From Bacteroidetes bacterium UBA7674 (GTDB lineage Bacteria > Bacteroidota > Bacteroidia > Chitinophagales > Chitinophagaceae): a DNA stretch of 64,000 nt. The notes under the pieces were generated by a model, which was given only the letters and a program-made list of their open reading frames with translations, ran no database searches and was not told the origin of the DNA. Both the position numbers and the translations under genes were made by a program. Where the stretch lies: positions 77,598 through 141,597 of the forward strand of contig DLHG01000009.1 in the NCBI GenBank assembly GCA_002483105.1, given 5' to 3'. Numbering within the stretch: the stretch's first letter is position 1; every line of letters starts with the position of its first letter. Below are positions 36,630 to 45,158 of the stretch, one piece after another.

Positions 36630-36935
36630 CTAAGCCAGTGCGGAATGCTGCTGTATGATCTGGGCCAGTTGCTTTGCCGGAACTACACCACTTTGCCGCC
36701 AAAGGACTTTGCCTTTTTTGAACAGAATAAGCGTAGGGACACCCTGTACCCCATATGCAGCTGCCGCGCCGGGATTGTTATCTACGTCCACCTTGATGAT
36801 GCCGGCGCTGTCGCCCACCATAGCCTTGAGTTCTTGTAAGATGGGTTGCATCATGCGGCAGGGCCCGCACCATGTGGCAAAAAAATCGACCAGCACGGGT
36901 TTGTCACTGTTGATCATTTCATTAAAGCTATTCAT
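36630..36935 (-). CDS. trxA: Thioredoxin
   Basis: A 101-residue cytoplasmic thioredoxin that reduces protein disulfides. The active site FATWCGPCRMMQPIL gives the WCGPC pair near residues 22-26, and the cis-proline VPTLILFKKG is present. It ends a minus-strand set with the persulfide dioxygenase-rhodanese gene 46 bp upstream. In that context it may supply or recover thiol reductant during sulfane-sulfur metabolism. Confidence 0.95.
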   Translation of the reverse strand: MNSFNEMINSDKPVLVDFFATWCGPCRMMQPILQELKAMVGDSAGIIKVDVDNNPGAAAAYGVQGVPTLILFKKGKVLWRQSGVVPAKQLAQIIQQHSALA

Positions 36936-36981
36936 GCATTTGTTTTTTTATTGTGAGTGTGGCGGCGAACTTTCTTAATGA

Positions 36982-38400
36982 TCACAGCAACGTTGTAGGG
37001 CAAACGTAATCTGTGATGTGAAATTTTCCACTGTCTTTAATGGCTTTGAACCCTCCTTTTACGTCTATGAGATTATCAAATCCGCGTGCACGAAGGATGG
37101 AGATAAAAATCATAGACCGATAACCTCCGGCGCAATGAACATAATATGTTTTGCTCTTGTCGATCGCTGCCATGCTATCGTTAATGTAGTCCAGTGGTTC
37201 GTTTTCTGCATCAATGATGTGCTCGCTATCGAACTCGCTTTTCTTTCGCACATCGAGGATGTTAACCTGCTGCCTTTGTGCCACTTCGGCCAGTTCTTCT
37301 GCTGTTACAGATGTGATGGTGTCTGTTTCCATCCCTGCTTTTTGCCATGCAGCAAATCCACCTGAGAGGAAGCCTATAGCATGATCGTATCCTACACGCG
37401 ATAGCCTTGTTACAACTTCGGTTTCCATGCCGGGGTCTGCAACAAGTAGTATTGGCTGGTTGATGTCGGGAAGGAGTGTGCCTACCCAAGGTGCAAAGTT
37501 TCCGTTGATTGCGATATTGATACTGTTGGGTATGAACCCTTTAGCGAATACTTGCGGGTCGCGTGTATCAAGTATCAATGCGCCGGTGTCATTGGCGGCT
37601 GTTTCGAACGCTTCCGGAGAAAGAGCCTGTTGTCCCCGTTCCATTACGGTGTCAATGCTATCATATCCTTTGACATTCATCATTACATTAAGCGGGAAGT
37701 ATTGCGGTGGTGGCAACAATCCTGTAGTTACTTCTTTAATGAATTGTTCCCTGGTCATTTCGGGGTTGAGGGCATAGTTTGTTTTTTTCTGGTTTCCGAG
37801 AAGGTCAGTTGTTTCCTTGCTCATATTCTTGCCACAGGCACTGCCCGCGCCATGTGCGGGGTATACAATTATATCGTCGGGTAAGTTCATTATCTTATTG
37901 CGGAGCGAATCGAACAAGAGTGAGGCCAGTTTGTCTTGTGTTAGTTCTGCCACTACTTTCTGTGCGAGGTCGGGTCGGCCGACATCGCCGATGAACAATG
38001 TGTCTCCACTGAATAACCCTACCTCTTTACCCTCTTCATTCTTTATGAGGAAGCAGGTGCTCTCCATGGTGTGCCCGGGAGTGTGAATAGCCCTGATAGT
38101 GATCTTCCCTATTTTGAATTCCTGGTTGTCTTCGGCCACGAGCGCGTCGAACTGCGGTTTTGCTGTGGGGCCATAAACGATGGTTGCCCCTGTTTTTTTT
38201 GCCAGATCGATATGCCCGGAGACAAAATCTGCATGGAAATGCGTTTCAAATACATACTTTATCTGAGCATGATTTTTTTCCGCACGTTTGATGTAAGGCT
38301 CCACTTCCCTGAGCGGGTCAATAATTGCAGCTTCTCCGTCGCTTTCAATATAGTAGGCACCCTGTGCGAGGCATCCGGTATAAATTTGTTCGATGATCAT
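36982..38400 (-). CDS. Persulfide dioxygenase-rhodanese fusion
   Basis: A 472-residue fusion. Residues about 1-230 are an ETHE1-like metallo-beta-lactamase fold with THFHADFVSGH (HxHxDH-type iron site), which oxidises glutathione persulfide or a similar thiol persulfide to sulfite. Two rhodanese domains follow. The first (about 270-360) has LLVADPGME where the catalytic Cys should be, so it is inactive. The second (about 375-465) has YVHCAGGYRS with the Cys in place. Together it would oxidise persulfide and transfer sulfane sulfur. Neighbours TauE/SafE, Crp/Fnr and thioredoxin make a compact sulfide-handling set. Confidence 0.92.
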   Translation of the reverse strand: MIIEQIYTGCLAQGAYYIESDGEAAIIDPLREVEPYIKRAEKNHAQIKYVFETHFHADFVSGHIDLAKKTGATIVYGPTAKPQFDALVAEDNQEFKIGKITIRAIHTPGHTMESTCFLIKNEEGKEVGLFSGDTLFIGDVGRPDLAQKVVAELTQDKLASLLFDSLRNKIMNLPDDIIVYPAHGAGSACGKNMSKETTDLLGNQKKTNYALNPEMTREQFIKEVTTGLLPPPQYFPLNVMMNVKGYDSIDTVMERGQQALSPEAFETAANDTGALILDTRDPQVFAKGFIPNSINIAINGNFAPWVGTLLPDINQPILLVADPGMETEVVTRLSRVGYDHAIGFLSGGFAAWQKAGMETDTITSVTAEELAEVAQRQQVNILDVRKKSEFDSEHIIDAENEPLDYINDSMAAIDKSKTYYVHCAGGYRSMIFISILRARGFDNLIDVKGGFKAIKDSGKFHITDYVCPTTLL

Positions 38401-38466
38401 GATTTGCTAATTTTTATCAAAGGTGATAACTATCTGTTGTACAAACGGTGACCTGCATCACCATTG

Positions 38467-39258
38467 CTAATTTATATAGAGTTCTTTTACCAGGATATAG
38501 ACACCCATTATAAGGACAAACCAGCCAAACCCTTTTTTTAATAAATGAGCAGGTGCAGCCGAACTGAGCTTTGCGCCTGCAAATATTCCTGTAACGGCAA
38601 TGGCCGTGACAGTGAGCAGGAATGGCCAATTAATATTGATGTGTCCGATATCTCCTGTAAACCCGACCAACGAATTCAATGCGATGATGAGCAATGACGT
38701 ACCTACAGCCTCCTTCATAGGCAGCTTTAAGAGCAGCACTAAGGCCGGTATCAGTATGAAGCCACCACCTGCACCGAGGAAGCCTGTTATTATACCAATG
38801 GCGAGTCCAAGCAATGTGAGCCTGAAAAAAGAAGCAGGTTTTTGAATCTCATCCTGTTTATATGTCTTGTTCCTGATCATGGTGAAAGAGACGATGAGCA
38901 TAAGCATGGCAAACAATAGTAGTGTCACCGTTTGCTTGCTGAAGTCTATCCTGCCAATTGTGAACAAGTGTGAGGGAATAGCGGGTATGACAAACTTTCT
39001 TATCGAAAAAACAGTGAGCATAGACGAGCTGCCAAAAAGCAGCGCTATTCTTGTATTTACCTGCCTGTGAAAGTAATTTCTTCCGGCACCAACGAGACTG
39101 GTTGTACCAACAATAAAAAGCGAATAGGAGGTTGCTATTACGGCATCTGTTTTGAATAGATAGACGAGTACGGGGACGGTAAGTATGGAGCCTCCTGCGC
39201 CCAATAATCCCAGTGAAACTCCGATGATAGCCGCAGCTATGTAACCGATGATTTCCAT
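38467..39258 (-). CDS. TauE/SafE family sulfite/sulfonate exporter
   Basis: A 263-residue inner-membrane protein with about eight helices in two homologous halves, each opening with a glycine-rich stretch (IGVSLGLLGAGGSILTVPVLVYL; IGIITGFLGAGGGFILIPAL). The start at 39258 gives the usual N-terminal helix; an upstream in-frame ATG at 39306 adds 16 residues. The family exports sulfite, thiosulfate or sulfonates. Placed next to the persulfide dioxygenase, export of the sulfite it forms is the natural reading. Confidence 0.92.
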   Translation of the reverse strand: MEIIGYIAAAIIGVSLGLLGAGGSILTVPVLVYLFKTDAVIATSYSLFIVGTTSLVGAGRNYFHRQVNTRIALLFGSSSMLTVFSIRKFVIPAIPSHLFTIGRIDFSKQTVTLLLFAMLMLIVSFTMIRNKTYKQDEIQKPASFFRLTLLGLAIGIITGFLGAGGGFILIPALVLLLKLPMKEAVGTSLLIIALNSLVGFTGDIGHININWPFLLTVTAIAVTGIFAGAKLSSAAPAHLLKKGFGWFVLIMGVYILVKELYIN

Positions 39259-39325
39259 TTGGCAAAGGTGCGGCAATAAGGCGGCAAAAGCGGTGATGTT
39301 AGTCACCTTGTGCAGTTTAAACAGC

Positions 39326-39967
39326 CTATAAGTCCAGGTTTACTATTTCAACATTGTGCCTGTGGATCTTTATCATACCCCTGTCTGCCAGTTTTTTCAT
39401 GAGCCGGGAGATGACTTCCCGGGATGAGTTCAGTTCCTGGGCTATCTCGGCATGGGTAAAAGGGATGAAAGTACTTTTCAGAGATCGTTGATTTTTCTTC
39501 AGGTAAGAAACGAGCCTTTCATCCATGTTGCGAAATGCGACCTGGTCTATAGTTGTCAGCAGTTCTTCGAACCGCATCCGGTATGTGCCAAGGACAAAAT
39601 GATACCAGCTCTTGTATTTCATCATCCACCGGTCCATATTCTCCAGGGGTATTGAGATCACTTCGACCTCACCGATCGCTTTGGCTGCCAATTCGCTGAT
39701 CCCTTGTTTTGAAGAGCAGATGAGTGATATCGCGCATGCCTGGCCGGGTTCGATATAATACATGAAATATTCGTCGCCTTCGTCATCTTCCCTGTACACT
39801 TTGATAAGCCCCCGCAGTACGATCATTGTGGAACGAATGTTCTGTCCCGTCTTCATCAGGATACTTCCATCGGCGAATTCGCGCGAGGAACAGGTGGTTG
39901 CCATTTCCCTGATCAGCTCCTCCTCAAATTGCGGAAAAAATGCATGCAGTTCGGTTTCCGTCATCAT
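39326..39967 (-). CDS. Crp/Fnr family transcription regulator
   Basis: A 213-residue regulator. Residues about 20-120 form a cyclic-nucleotide-binding-type jelly roll (DGSILMKTGQNIRSTMIVLRG, YIEPGQACAISLIC), and residues about 140-210 the Crp winged helix with FTHAEIAQELNSSREVISRLM. There is no Fnr-type N-terminal cysteine cluster; a CSS at 28-30 and an ICSS near 104 are the only cysteines seen, so thiol sensing is possible but unproven. The start is the ATG at 39967. It is first in the minus-strand sulfur set and probably controls it in response to sulfide or persulfide. Confidence 0.88.
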   Translation of the reverse strand: MMTETELHAFFPQFEEELIREMATTCSSREFADGSILMKTGQNIRSTMIVLRGLIKVYREDDEGDEYFMYYIEPGQACAISLICSSKQGISELAAKAIGEVEVISIPLENMDRWMMKYKSWYHFVLGTYRMRFEELLTTIDQVAFRNMDERLVSYLKKNQRSLKSTFIPFTHAEIAQELNSSREVISRLMKKLADRGMIKIHRHNVEIVNLDL

Positions 39968-40040
39968 GAGCTGCAAGTTAAAAGATAAATCCGGAGAAAA
40001 ATGAAGTCCGGTAGATGTGAACGATGAGTTTGGTCACCGG

Positions 40041-40385
40041 TTAATCTTCATAACCACTTTTTATGATGGTTGAGATCATTTTAAACTGTTGGTCTGCATT
40101 GAAGGAGTGTATTGCGTGTGCCGGTATAATAATACCCTGGCCTAAATTGAGCGTGAATTTCTTCTTGTCAATTGATAATTCTGCGGTGCCGTGAATGATC
40201 TGTATATAATTATCAAAGGGAGACATTTTTTCTTCTAATTCTTCTCCCGCATCAAAGGATGATACGGTGATGTTTCCCGTAGCTTTTTTGATGATCGTTC
40301 TGCTGACAACCGCATTAGGTACATACTCAATGATCTCAACAACTATGTGTGTTACGCCTTTTTCTAATTCTTTCTTTTCGTTCAT
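40041..40385 (-). CDS. Cupin-domain protein (paralog 1)
   Basis: A 114-residue single cupin, a small beta-barrel. The core reads SFDAGEELEEKMSPFDNYIQIIHGTAELSIDKKKFTL, then GQGIIIPAHAIHSFNADQQFK. The usual first-motif histidines are replaced (MSPFDNY), but H in AIHSF remains, so metal binding is doubtful. It is a paralog of 41465-41833 and flanks the AraC gene on the other side. It may be a small-molecule sensor. Function unknown. Confidence 0.85.
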   Translation of the reverse strand: MNEKKELEKGVTHIVVEIIEYVPNAVVSRTIIKKATGNITVSSFDAGEELEEKMSPFDNYIQIIHGTAELSIDKKKFTLNLGQGIIIPAHAIHSFNADQQFKMISTIIKSGYED

Positions 40386-40441
40386 AATTTTATTATAGAG
40401 TAACGTGTCATGTAAAGATGCATTAATTTAAAATGGAAATT

Positions 40442-41002
40442 TTATAAGTCTTCTCTCGCCGTAAAGCGTTTGTTTTTCGTTTTTTTGAAAAAAGAGGGTG
40501 TTAACCCGGTCACTTTTTTAAACTGGTTAGAAAGATGTGCCACACTGCTATAGTGTAGCTTATGGGCGATCTCTGTAAGGCTTAACTCCTCGTAAACAAG
40601 TAATTCTTTCGCTCTTTCTATTTTGTGGGCGATTATGTATTGCTCTATAGTAGTTCCTTTTACTTCTGAAAACAAATTAGACAGGTAATGATAGTCGTAA
40701 TTCAGTTTTTCGCTGAGATAACTTGAAAAAGTTTGTTTTGGTGGTTCATCGCTGTAATGGATCATTTCAACCACTATATTTTTAATTTTTTCGATCAGCT
40801 TACTTTTTTTAGTCTCCATGAGCTCCAACCCGAAATGGAGCAATGCCTGCTTCAGTTGATTATACTTCTTTTCATCCAGATTTTCTTTTATTTCTGCTTC
40901 GCCCAGTTCCACTGTAAGGCAATGTAGCTTCAGCTTTTGTAATTCTGACCTGACGATCATCTTACACCGGATACTCACCATATTTTTGATAAAGAGCTTC
41001 AT
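40442..41002 (-). CDS. AraC-family transcription regulator
   Basis: A 186-residue protein whose last 100 residues are the double helix-turn-helix of AraC (YLSNLFSEVKGTTIEQYII, then LSLTEIAHKLHYSSVAHLSNQFKKVTGLTPSFFK). The N-terminal 80 residues are short and helical, with no recognisable sensor domain. It lies between two paralogous cupin genes. Since many AraC proteins sense ligands with a fused cupin, the free cupins here may act as detached sensors. Confidence 0.85.
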   Translation of the reverse strand: MKLFIKNMVSIRCKMIVRSELQKLKLHCLTVELGEAEIKENLDEKKYNQLKQALLHFGLELMETKKSKLIEKIKNIVVEMIHYSDEPPKQTFSSYLSEKLNYDYHYLSNLFSEVKGTTIEQYIIAHKIERAKELLVYEELSLTEIAHKLHYSSVAHLSNQFKKVTGLTPSFFKKTKNKRFTAREDL

Positions 41003-41464
41003 CTATAAATATGCTTAAAGTTCATGCCGTAGAGAGGTTTTTTGCGAGTTTTAATTCGCTGTAAGGTCAAATTTTAACGAGAAGTTGTTAGTAAATGGTA
41101 CAGAATATTAGCCTTTAACGCGGAGAGGCCAACAATGAATGTACAATATTAAATGGGTTGAGTGTAAAACTGCAGACAAAAGCTGTATGAGTACGACCCA
41201 ATACATTTTATATCTTATTGGCTGCGACAAGACTTTAAGCGGGATATTGCTTAAGAACCTGAGTTTCAATCATACCTACTTTCCAAGCCTCGAACATGAG
41301 CCACTCTTCTCTCCATTGATCTTCGTCCGGCAGAGTATTTGTCTGCATGTTTATAGTTTGTACACGAATTTCCGACTATTCTGCAAATGGACTATTACAC
41401 GATTAGATAAAAAGCTTACATGATTTGCACTTGTAATCAGACCTCAAGATGTAAACCATACCTT
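41003..41464. other. Intergenic region, no convincing gene
   Basis: 462 bp between the AraC gene and the second cupin gene. One plus-strand open frame (41139-41423) would give 94 residues, but it is rich in Cys, Phe and Tyr, has no ribosome-binding site and resembles no family, so I do not call it. No terminator-grade hairpin was found. Confidence 0.55.
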
Positions 41465-41833
41465 TTACTCACTACCACTCTTGATAACAGTGAGCAACAG
41501 TTTAAAGCGTCCATTAGGTTCTACATGACTTGGTGAATTTGCGGGTATGAGTATGCCTTGGCCAATTTCAAGTGTGGTAGATGTGCCATTCACTTCAATA
41601 ACAGCGCTTCCGTCTATTACCTGAAGGTAGGTGTCGTAAGGAGAAGTTTGTTCGTTTAATCCCTCACCTGTATCAAAGGACATAGCATTTATAGAACCTG
41701 TCGCCTTTTTCAGGATCGACTTGCTCACTACTTCATTGTGCTCATATTCGATAAGTTGCACAACAATATGCTTTTTCCCTTTTTCTATCTCACCATCTTT
41801 ATTAGGCAGGCCTTCCAGTTCTTTTGTGTCCAT
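41465..41833 (-). CDS. Cupin-domain protein (paralog 2)
   Basis: A 122-residue cupin closely related to 40041-40385: MSFDTGEGLNEQTSPYDTYLQVIDGSAVIEV followed by GQGILIPANSPSHVEPNGRFK, with the same N-terminal EKGKKHIVVQLIEYEHNEVVSKSILKKATG framework. As in its paralog the usual metal-binding histidines are mostly missing. It is separated from the AraC gene by 462 bp. Confidence 0.85.
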   Translation of the reverse strand: MDTKELEGLPNKDGEIEKGKKHIVVQLIEYEHNEVVSKSILKKATGSINAMSFDTGEGLNEQTSPYDTYLQVIDGSAVIEVNGTSTTLEIGQGILIPANSPSHVEPNGRFKLLLTVIKSGSE

Positions 41834-41911
41834 GAATGAAGATCAATTGAGATCATTCCTAATAGGCACAAAAATCAGTCCGCTGAGTTGCCAGGATAGT
41901 AAATACCATGA

Positions 41912-43369
41912 TCACCGCACATCAATACCAAATGGAAAAACTACCATTTCCCGCTGAATGTCTTTGAGTGTAAGCGTATTCAGGTCTATAAAGCTGACAT
42001 TCCCGTTCTTTTCACCGCATTTTGAAGAGTGATGCGAGCCGGGTCCTTCGGAACTGATATTGGCATTTACTACCGCTACTACGTGCCGCTGCTCGTCTAC
42101 GGCTATCCCATATGGCTGGTAACCGGTGTTGATCCTTTTAATGATTGTATTTGTATTGGCATCTATAGTGATCACAGAACCCCTGTTGCCGGGAAAGGTG
42201 GTTTCATCATCGGGGCAGGTGACGAATAGTTTGTTTTGGGCATAGGCCATATATGCAGGCGCAGCTCCCAGGGGAATAACACCGAGCAAAGTATTTTGTT
42301 CCATATCCATCACTCTTATCTCCTGTGAGCCGGCGCATGCTATGTAGCATTTGTTTGTACCTTTTGCTAAAAGCAGCTCAACTGGGTCGAGCAGGGAATT
42401 GTTGTGAACAGTGCCGCTGCCGTCAATAGGCAATTCAGATATGGATGGAGTGATCGGGTCGGTAATGTCTATTGCATGGATAAAGTTGCCGGAAGAGGAA
42501 CCTATATACATCTTGTGCAGTTGCTCGTTGATAACGATGCCGGAAGGATACTTGAAATTATAGTTGTACACTGCCAGCAATTGATTTGTCGCGAGGTTAA
42601 CATAGGCTATTTTGCCGGGGCTCCTGTTGTCAACAAAGAATCCATAACGTGAATCCTGCGTAATGGCAAATGACGTCCATATACCGGAACTGATATTGAT
42701 ATCGGCCAACCACCTGTCTTCTTCTGCACTGAACTTCTGTATCACATTTATAGGTGCGAAGAAGGATACGTAAAAGTGCTTTTTGTCGGGCGACACTTTT
42801 ATAGCATATGGAAACTTAGCCCCGGAGTTATTGATGGTGGATAAGTACCTCATGGGCAACAATGTTTCCGAATCCATCACGGTTATTACGTCGCACTGGC
42901 GGTTGGTGACATAGAGTTTTTTCCTGGAGGGGTTGCCACTGAATTTTATTTCGCGTTTGTCGTTTGGCGCCCCGGCTTCTATCCAGTTTTTCAATGTGGT
43001 ATATTCTTTTTTGGATAAAGGTGCCATTCCTATCGGCATAGTAGGTGTTAGCGCAACCCCTGCTGAGCTGTCGGTATTGGTGAAAAAGCAAAGCGGGCTA
43101 AAGTCTGCGCCATAAGGTATCACAACAGCCCCGGAACGGGAACCCTTGAACATGTCCTCCCATGTGGAGAGGTTGAGCCCTGCTGCGGCGATATAACTGG
43201 TGTTGTTGTGACAACCACTTGTTGCGCATTTGTTCACGATAATGTCAGCTATAGCTTCCGGATAACCGCTAGCTGTAGAAACGACCATAGGCTCATGTTT
43301 GCATGAGCCTATGATTATGGTAATAGAGGATATAAAAAAAAGGTATTTAGTTATTGAGCGCCCCATCAT
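41912..43369 (-). CDS. YncE-like propeller lipoprotein with CX4CH head (cluster B)
   Basis: A 485-residue lipoprotein (lipobox IIGSC) and full-length paralog of 34371-35858. The N-terminal cytochrome-like domain has KCATSGCH (CX4CH) and a candidate distal ligand in TPTMPIGMAPLS. The propeller follows from about residue 150 (KKLYVTNRQCDVITVMDSETL; SPDKKHFYVSFFAP). It is the last gene of a four-gene minus-strand operon and overlaps the preceding gene by 23 bp, which implies translational coupling. Envelope electron transfer or sensing is inferred only. Confidence 0.85.
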   Translation of the reverse strand: MMGRSITKYLFFISSITIIIGSCKHEPMVVSTASGYPEAIADIIVNKCATSGCHNNTSYIAAAGLNLSTWEDMFKGSRSGAVVIPYGADFSPLCFFTNTDSSAGVALTPTMPIGMAPLSKKEYTTLKNWIEAGAPNDKREIKFSGNPSRKKLYVTNRQCDVITVMDSETLLPMRYLSTINNSGAKFPYAIKVSPDKKHFYVSFFAPINVIQKFSAEEDRWLADINISSGIWTSFAITQDSRYGFFVDNRSPGKIAYVNLATNQLLAVYNYNFKYPSGIVINEQLHKMYIGSSSGNFIHAIDITDPITPSISELPIDGSGTVHNNSLLDPVELLLAKGTNKCYIACAGSQEIRVMDMEQNTLLGVIPLGAAPAYMAYAQNKLFVTCPDDETTFPGNRGSVITIDANTNTIIKRINTGYQPYGIAVDEQRHVVAVVNANISSEGPGSHHSSKCGEKNGNVSFIDLNTLTLKDIQREMVVFPFGIDVR

Positions 43370-43697
43370 CCATCCAGCATTTTATTTTCGCCTTTTCTTC
43401 CTCAGTAAGTTGTTGGGCACTTGCAGGAGGCATTAGCTGATTGTCGAAAACCAGCGATTGTATCTTGCCGTTATCCACTCTTTTCTTCAGCTCACCGTAT
43501 AGTGTGAAATTACCAAAAGTAAAACCGTCTACATGGCAGCCGGTTACGGCGCATTTACTTTCCACAATGGGAACGATATCTACGCCATATGTGGCGCAGA
43601 GTGTCTTCATGGGTTCAGGCTCCGGTTCTTCTCCCTGCGTGCAGGCGATAAAAGATGCCGTTAACCAAAATATAAGTAAACAAGCGGTTCGCCACAT
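43347..43697 (-). CDS. Small CX4CH cytochrome-like lipoprotein
   Basis: A 116-residue lipoprotein (lipobox SFIAC). It is a stand-alone version of the head domain of the two propeller proteins: VPIVESKCAVTGCHVDGF gives the CX4CH pattern, and QLMPPASAQQLTEEEKAKIKCWMDDGA matches the distal-Met and final helix of class I cytochromes. It overlaps the next gene by 23 bp and starts 2 bp after the previous one. If heme is bound, it would be a small electron carrier for the propeller protein. Confidence 0.82.
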   Translation of the reverse strand: MWRTACLLIFWLTASFIACTQGEEPEPEPMKTLCATYGVDIVPIVESKCAVTGCHVDGFTFGNFTLYGELKKRVDNGKIQSLVFDNQLMPPASAQQLTEEEKAKIKCWMDDGALNN

Positions 43698-43699
43698 AG

Positions 43700-44110
43700 T
43701 TATTCAGTTACAGGGATATCTAATGTTAGTTCTTGTTTTTTGTCAGATGCAGGTACATTCAGGCCAATGCCACCTATCACTTCGTCCATTATCGTGCTGT
43801 CGTAGCCAGTGGAATAGAAGTAGTGATTGCCGGTAGCCAGACCTGTGAAATGTGCATGACCTGTAGCATGTCCTTCTGTGCCACAGGTGGCGGAATCGTT
43901 GTACAAGCTCACATCAGTGCCGGGAAATTCTGTTGCGTTGTACTTCACATACACCTTTGCACCGGGAATCAACAAGCCATGATGTTTTACATATACCGAC
44001 ACGTCAGCCGGAGTTTTTTTTTCTTTCCTGCAACTGCATATTGTAACAAGTACGGCTAACAACATTATCCTGCCGCTCATAAAACAACGTTTCAGATCGT
44101 TCTTAATCAA
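43700..44110 (-). CDS. Small lipoprotein, cluster B
   Basis: A 136-residue lipoprotein (VTICSC near residue 27 as likely lipobox) and paralog of 31556-31951, sharing the HHGLLIPGAKVYVKYN and YDSTIMDEVIGG blocks. It looks like a single beta-sandwich domain, with four histidines in TEGHATGHAHF that could bind metal. It overlaps the upstream T9SS gene by 8 bp, so it is in the same operon. Confidence 0.75.
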   Translation of the reverse strand: MIKNDLKRCFMSGRIMLLAVLVTICSCRKEKKTPADVSVYVKHHGLLIPGAKVYVKYNATEFPGTDVSLYNDSATCGTEGHATGHAHFTGLATGNHYFYSTGYDSTIMDEVIGGIGLNVPASDKKQELTLDIPVTE

Positions 44111-44948
44111 CCTTAACTACTTTCTGATAACCAGAAGCTGTTCCGCAATCAGCCTTTACATAGTACACACCATTTGAGATGCCCATATCGTTGAGGTCGA
44201 AAGACAAGGGTGTTTGTGCATTGTTTTTACCATTGAACAGCACTGCAACTTCTTTACCCGTTATGTCATATAGACTCACTATAACAGTAGTATTGTCTGT
44301 TCCTGTAAGTGAAATATTTATTATGCCTGAAGTAGGGTTTGGATAAACAGCAATCGCAGCAGTATTATTGTTCACTTCGCCTACCGAGGTCGGATCGGCT
44401 ATGCGCACGGTATAGTCTTCCATTTCGCCATGATAGTCAAGCGGGTCGGCAGGAACATCGCAGGATGTAGGTATGGTATGTCCGCCACCCTGGCCCATTT
44501 TAGCAGTTGCCCTGAGGCGTGTATATCCCAGTGATGCAGTCATTGGTACAGTAAAAGTCAGCGTGTCGGTAGTGCCCGGTGCTTCGTTGTCGTGAGTAGC
44601 AACTGTTTCACCGGCATCTAAGAAGTCGAAGTCTTTGTTGTAGTCTATCCATACACGAATATTGTTGCCTACGTCGGGGAAATTTGCAACGTCTTCGCTG
44701 TGCGATAGGTAAACAGTATATGTCTGTCCGCGCATCAGCGTAGTGGAATCAGTAGTTACTACTACCGGTGGCTGGCTAAGTGGTTGCTCAATGTTGCCGG
44801 ATGTCCTGTTAATAGTGCCGAGCTTAAAATTGGTAATGCCCGGCTGTACACTGGCATAGGCTGTACGTCCCGGCAGCATGCAATATTGCGCATTGGCCGT
44901 TGTTGTCATTAAGGCAGTGATTGAAAGGCAAAGTGTAAAAGTTCTCAT
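44103..44948 (-). CDS. GEVED-domain T9SS-sorted protein
   Basis: A 281-residue secreted protein. The signal peptide ends near NAQ. Residues about 75-185 are a GEVED domain (VWIDYNKDFDFLDAGETV, GYTRLRATAKM, HGEMEDYTVRI), common in surface proteins of this phylum. The C-terminal 80 residues are a T9SS type A sorting domain (VYPNPTSGIINISL, GISNGVYYVKADCG). It is the first gene of the operon with the small lipoprotein, the CX4CH protein and the YncE-like protein. Confidence 0.92.
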   Translation of the reverse strand: MRTFTLCLSITALMTTTANAQYCMLPGRTAYASVQPGITNFKLGTINRTSGNIEQPLSQPPVVVTTDSTTLMRGQTYTVYLSHSEDVANFPDVGNNIRVWIDYNKDFDFLDAGETVATHDNEAPGTTDTLTFTVPMTASLGYTRLRATAKMGQGGGHTIPTSCDVPADPLDYHGEMEDYTVRIADPTSVGEVNNNTAAIAVYPNPTSGIINISLTGTDNTTVIVSLYDITGKEVAVLFNGKNNAQTPLSFDLNDMGISNGVYYVKADCGTASGYQKVVKVD

Positions 44949-45158
44949 GCTATTTGTCTTTTTAAGGTGTTTTCGAATTTACCTTCAAAGACGTATTGAA
45001 ACAGGTTAAAGACGCTTAACAAAACTTAAATTTTCTTAAAAAGCAGGATGTAAAATTAAAATTCACCCCTTTGGGGGGATGAGCTGCCCTTGCCAATATG
45101 CTTTGAGTTCAATAAACATTATCGCCGCGCTTTATTGAAGGCAGAGTGATTTTTAATT

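Noticed and set aside
41139..41423. Plus-strand open frame of 94 residues between AraC and the second cupin
   Set aside because: No ribosome-binding site, odd Cys/Phe/Tyr-rich composition and no family resemblance; likely chance.
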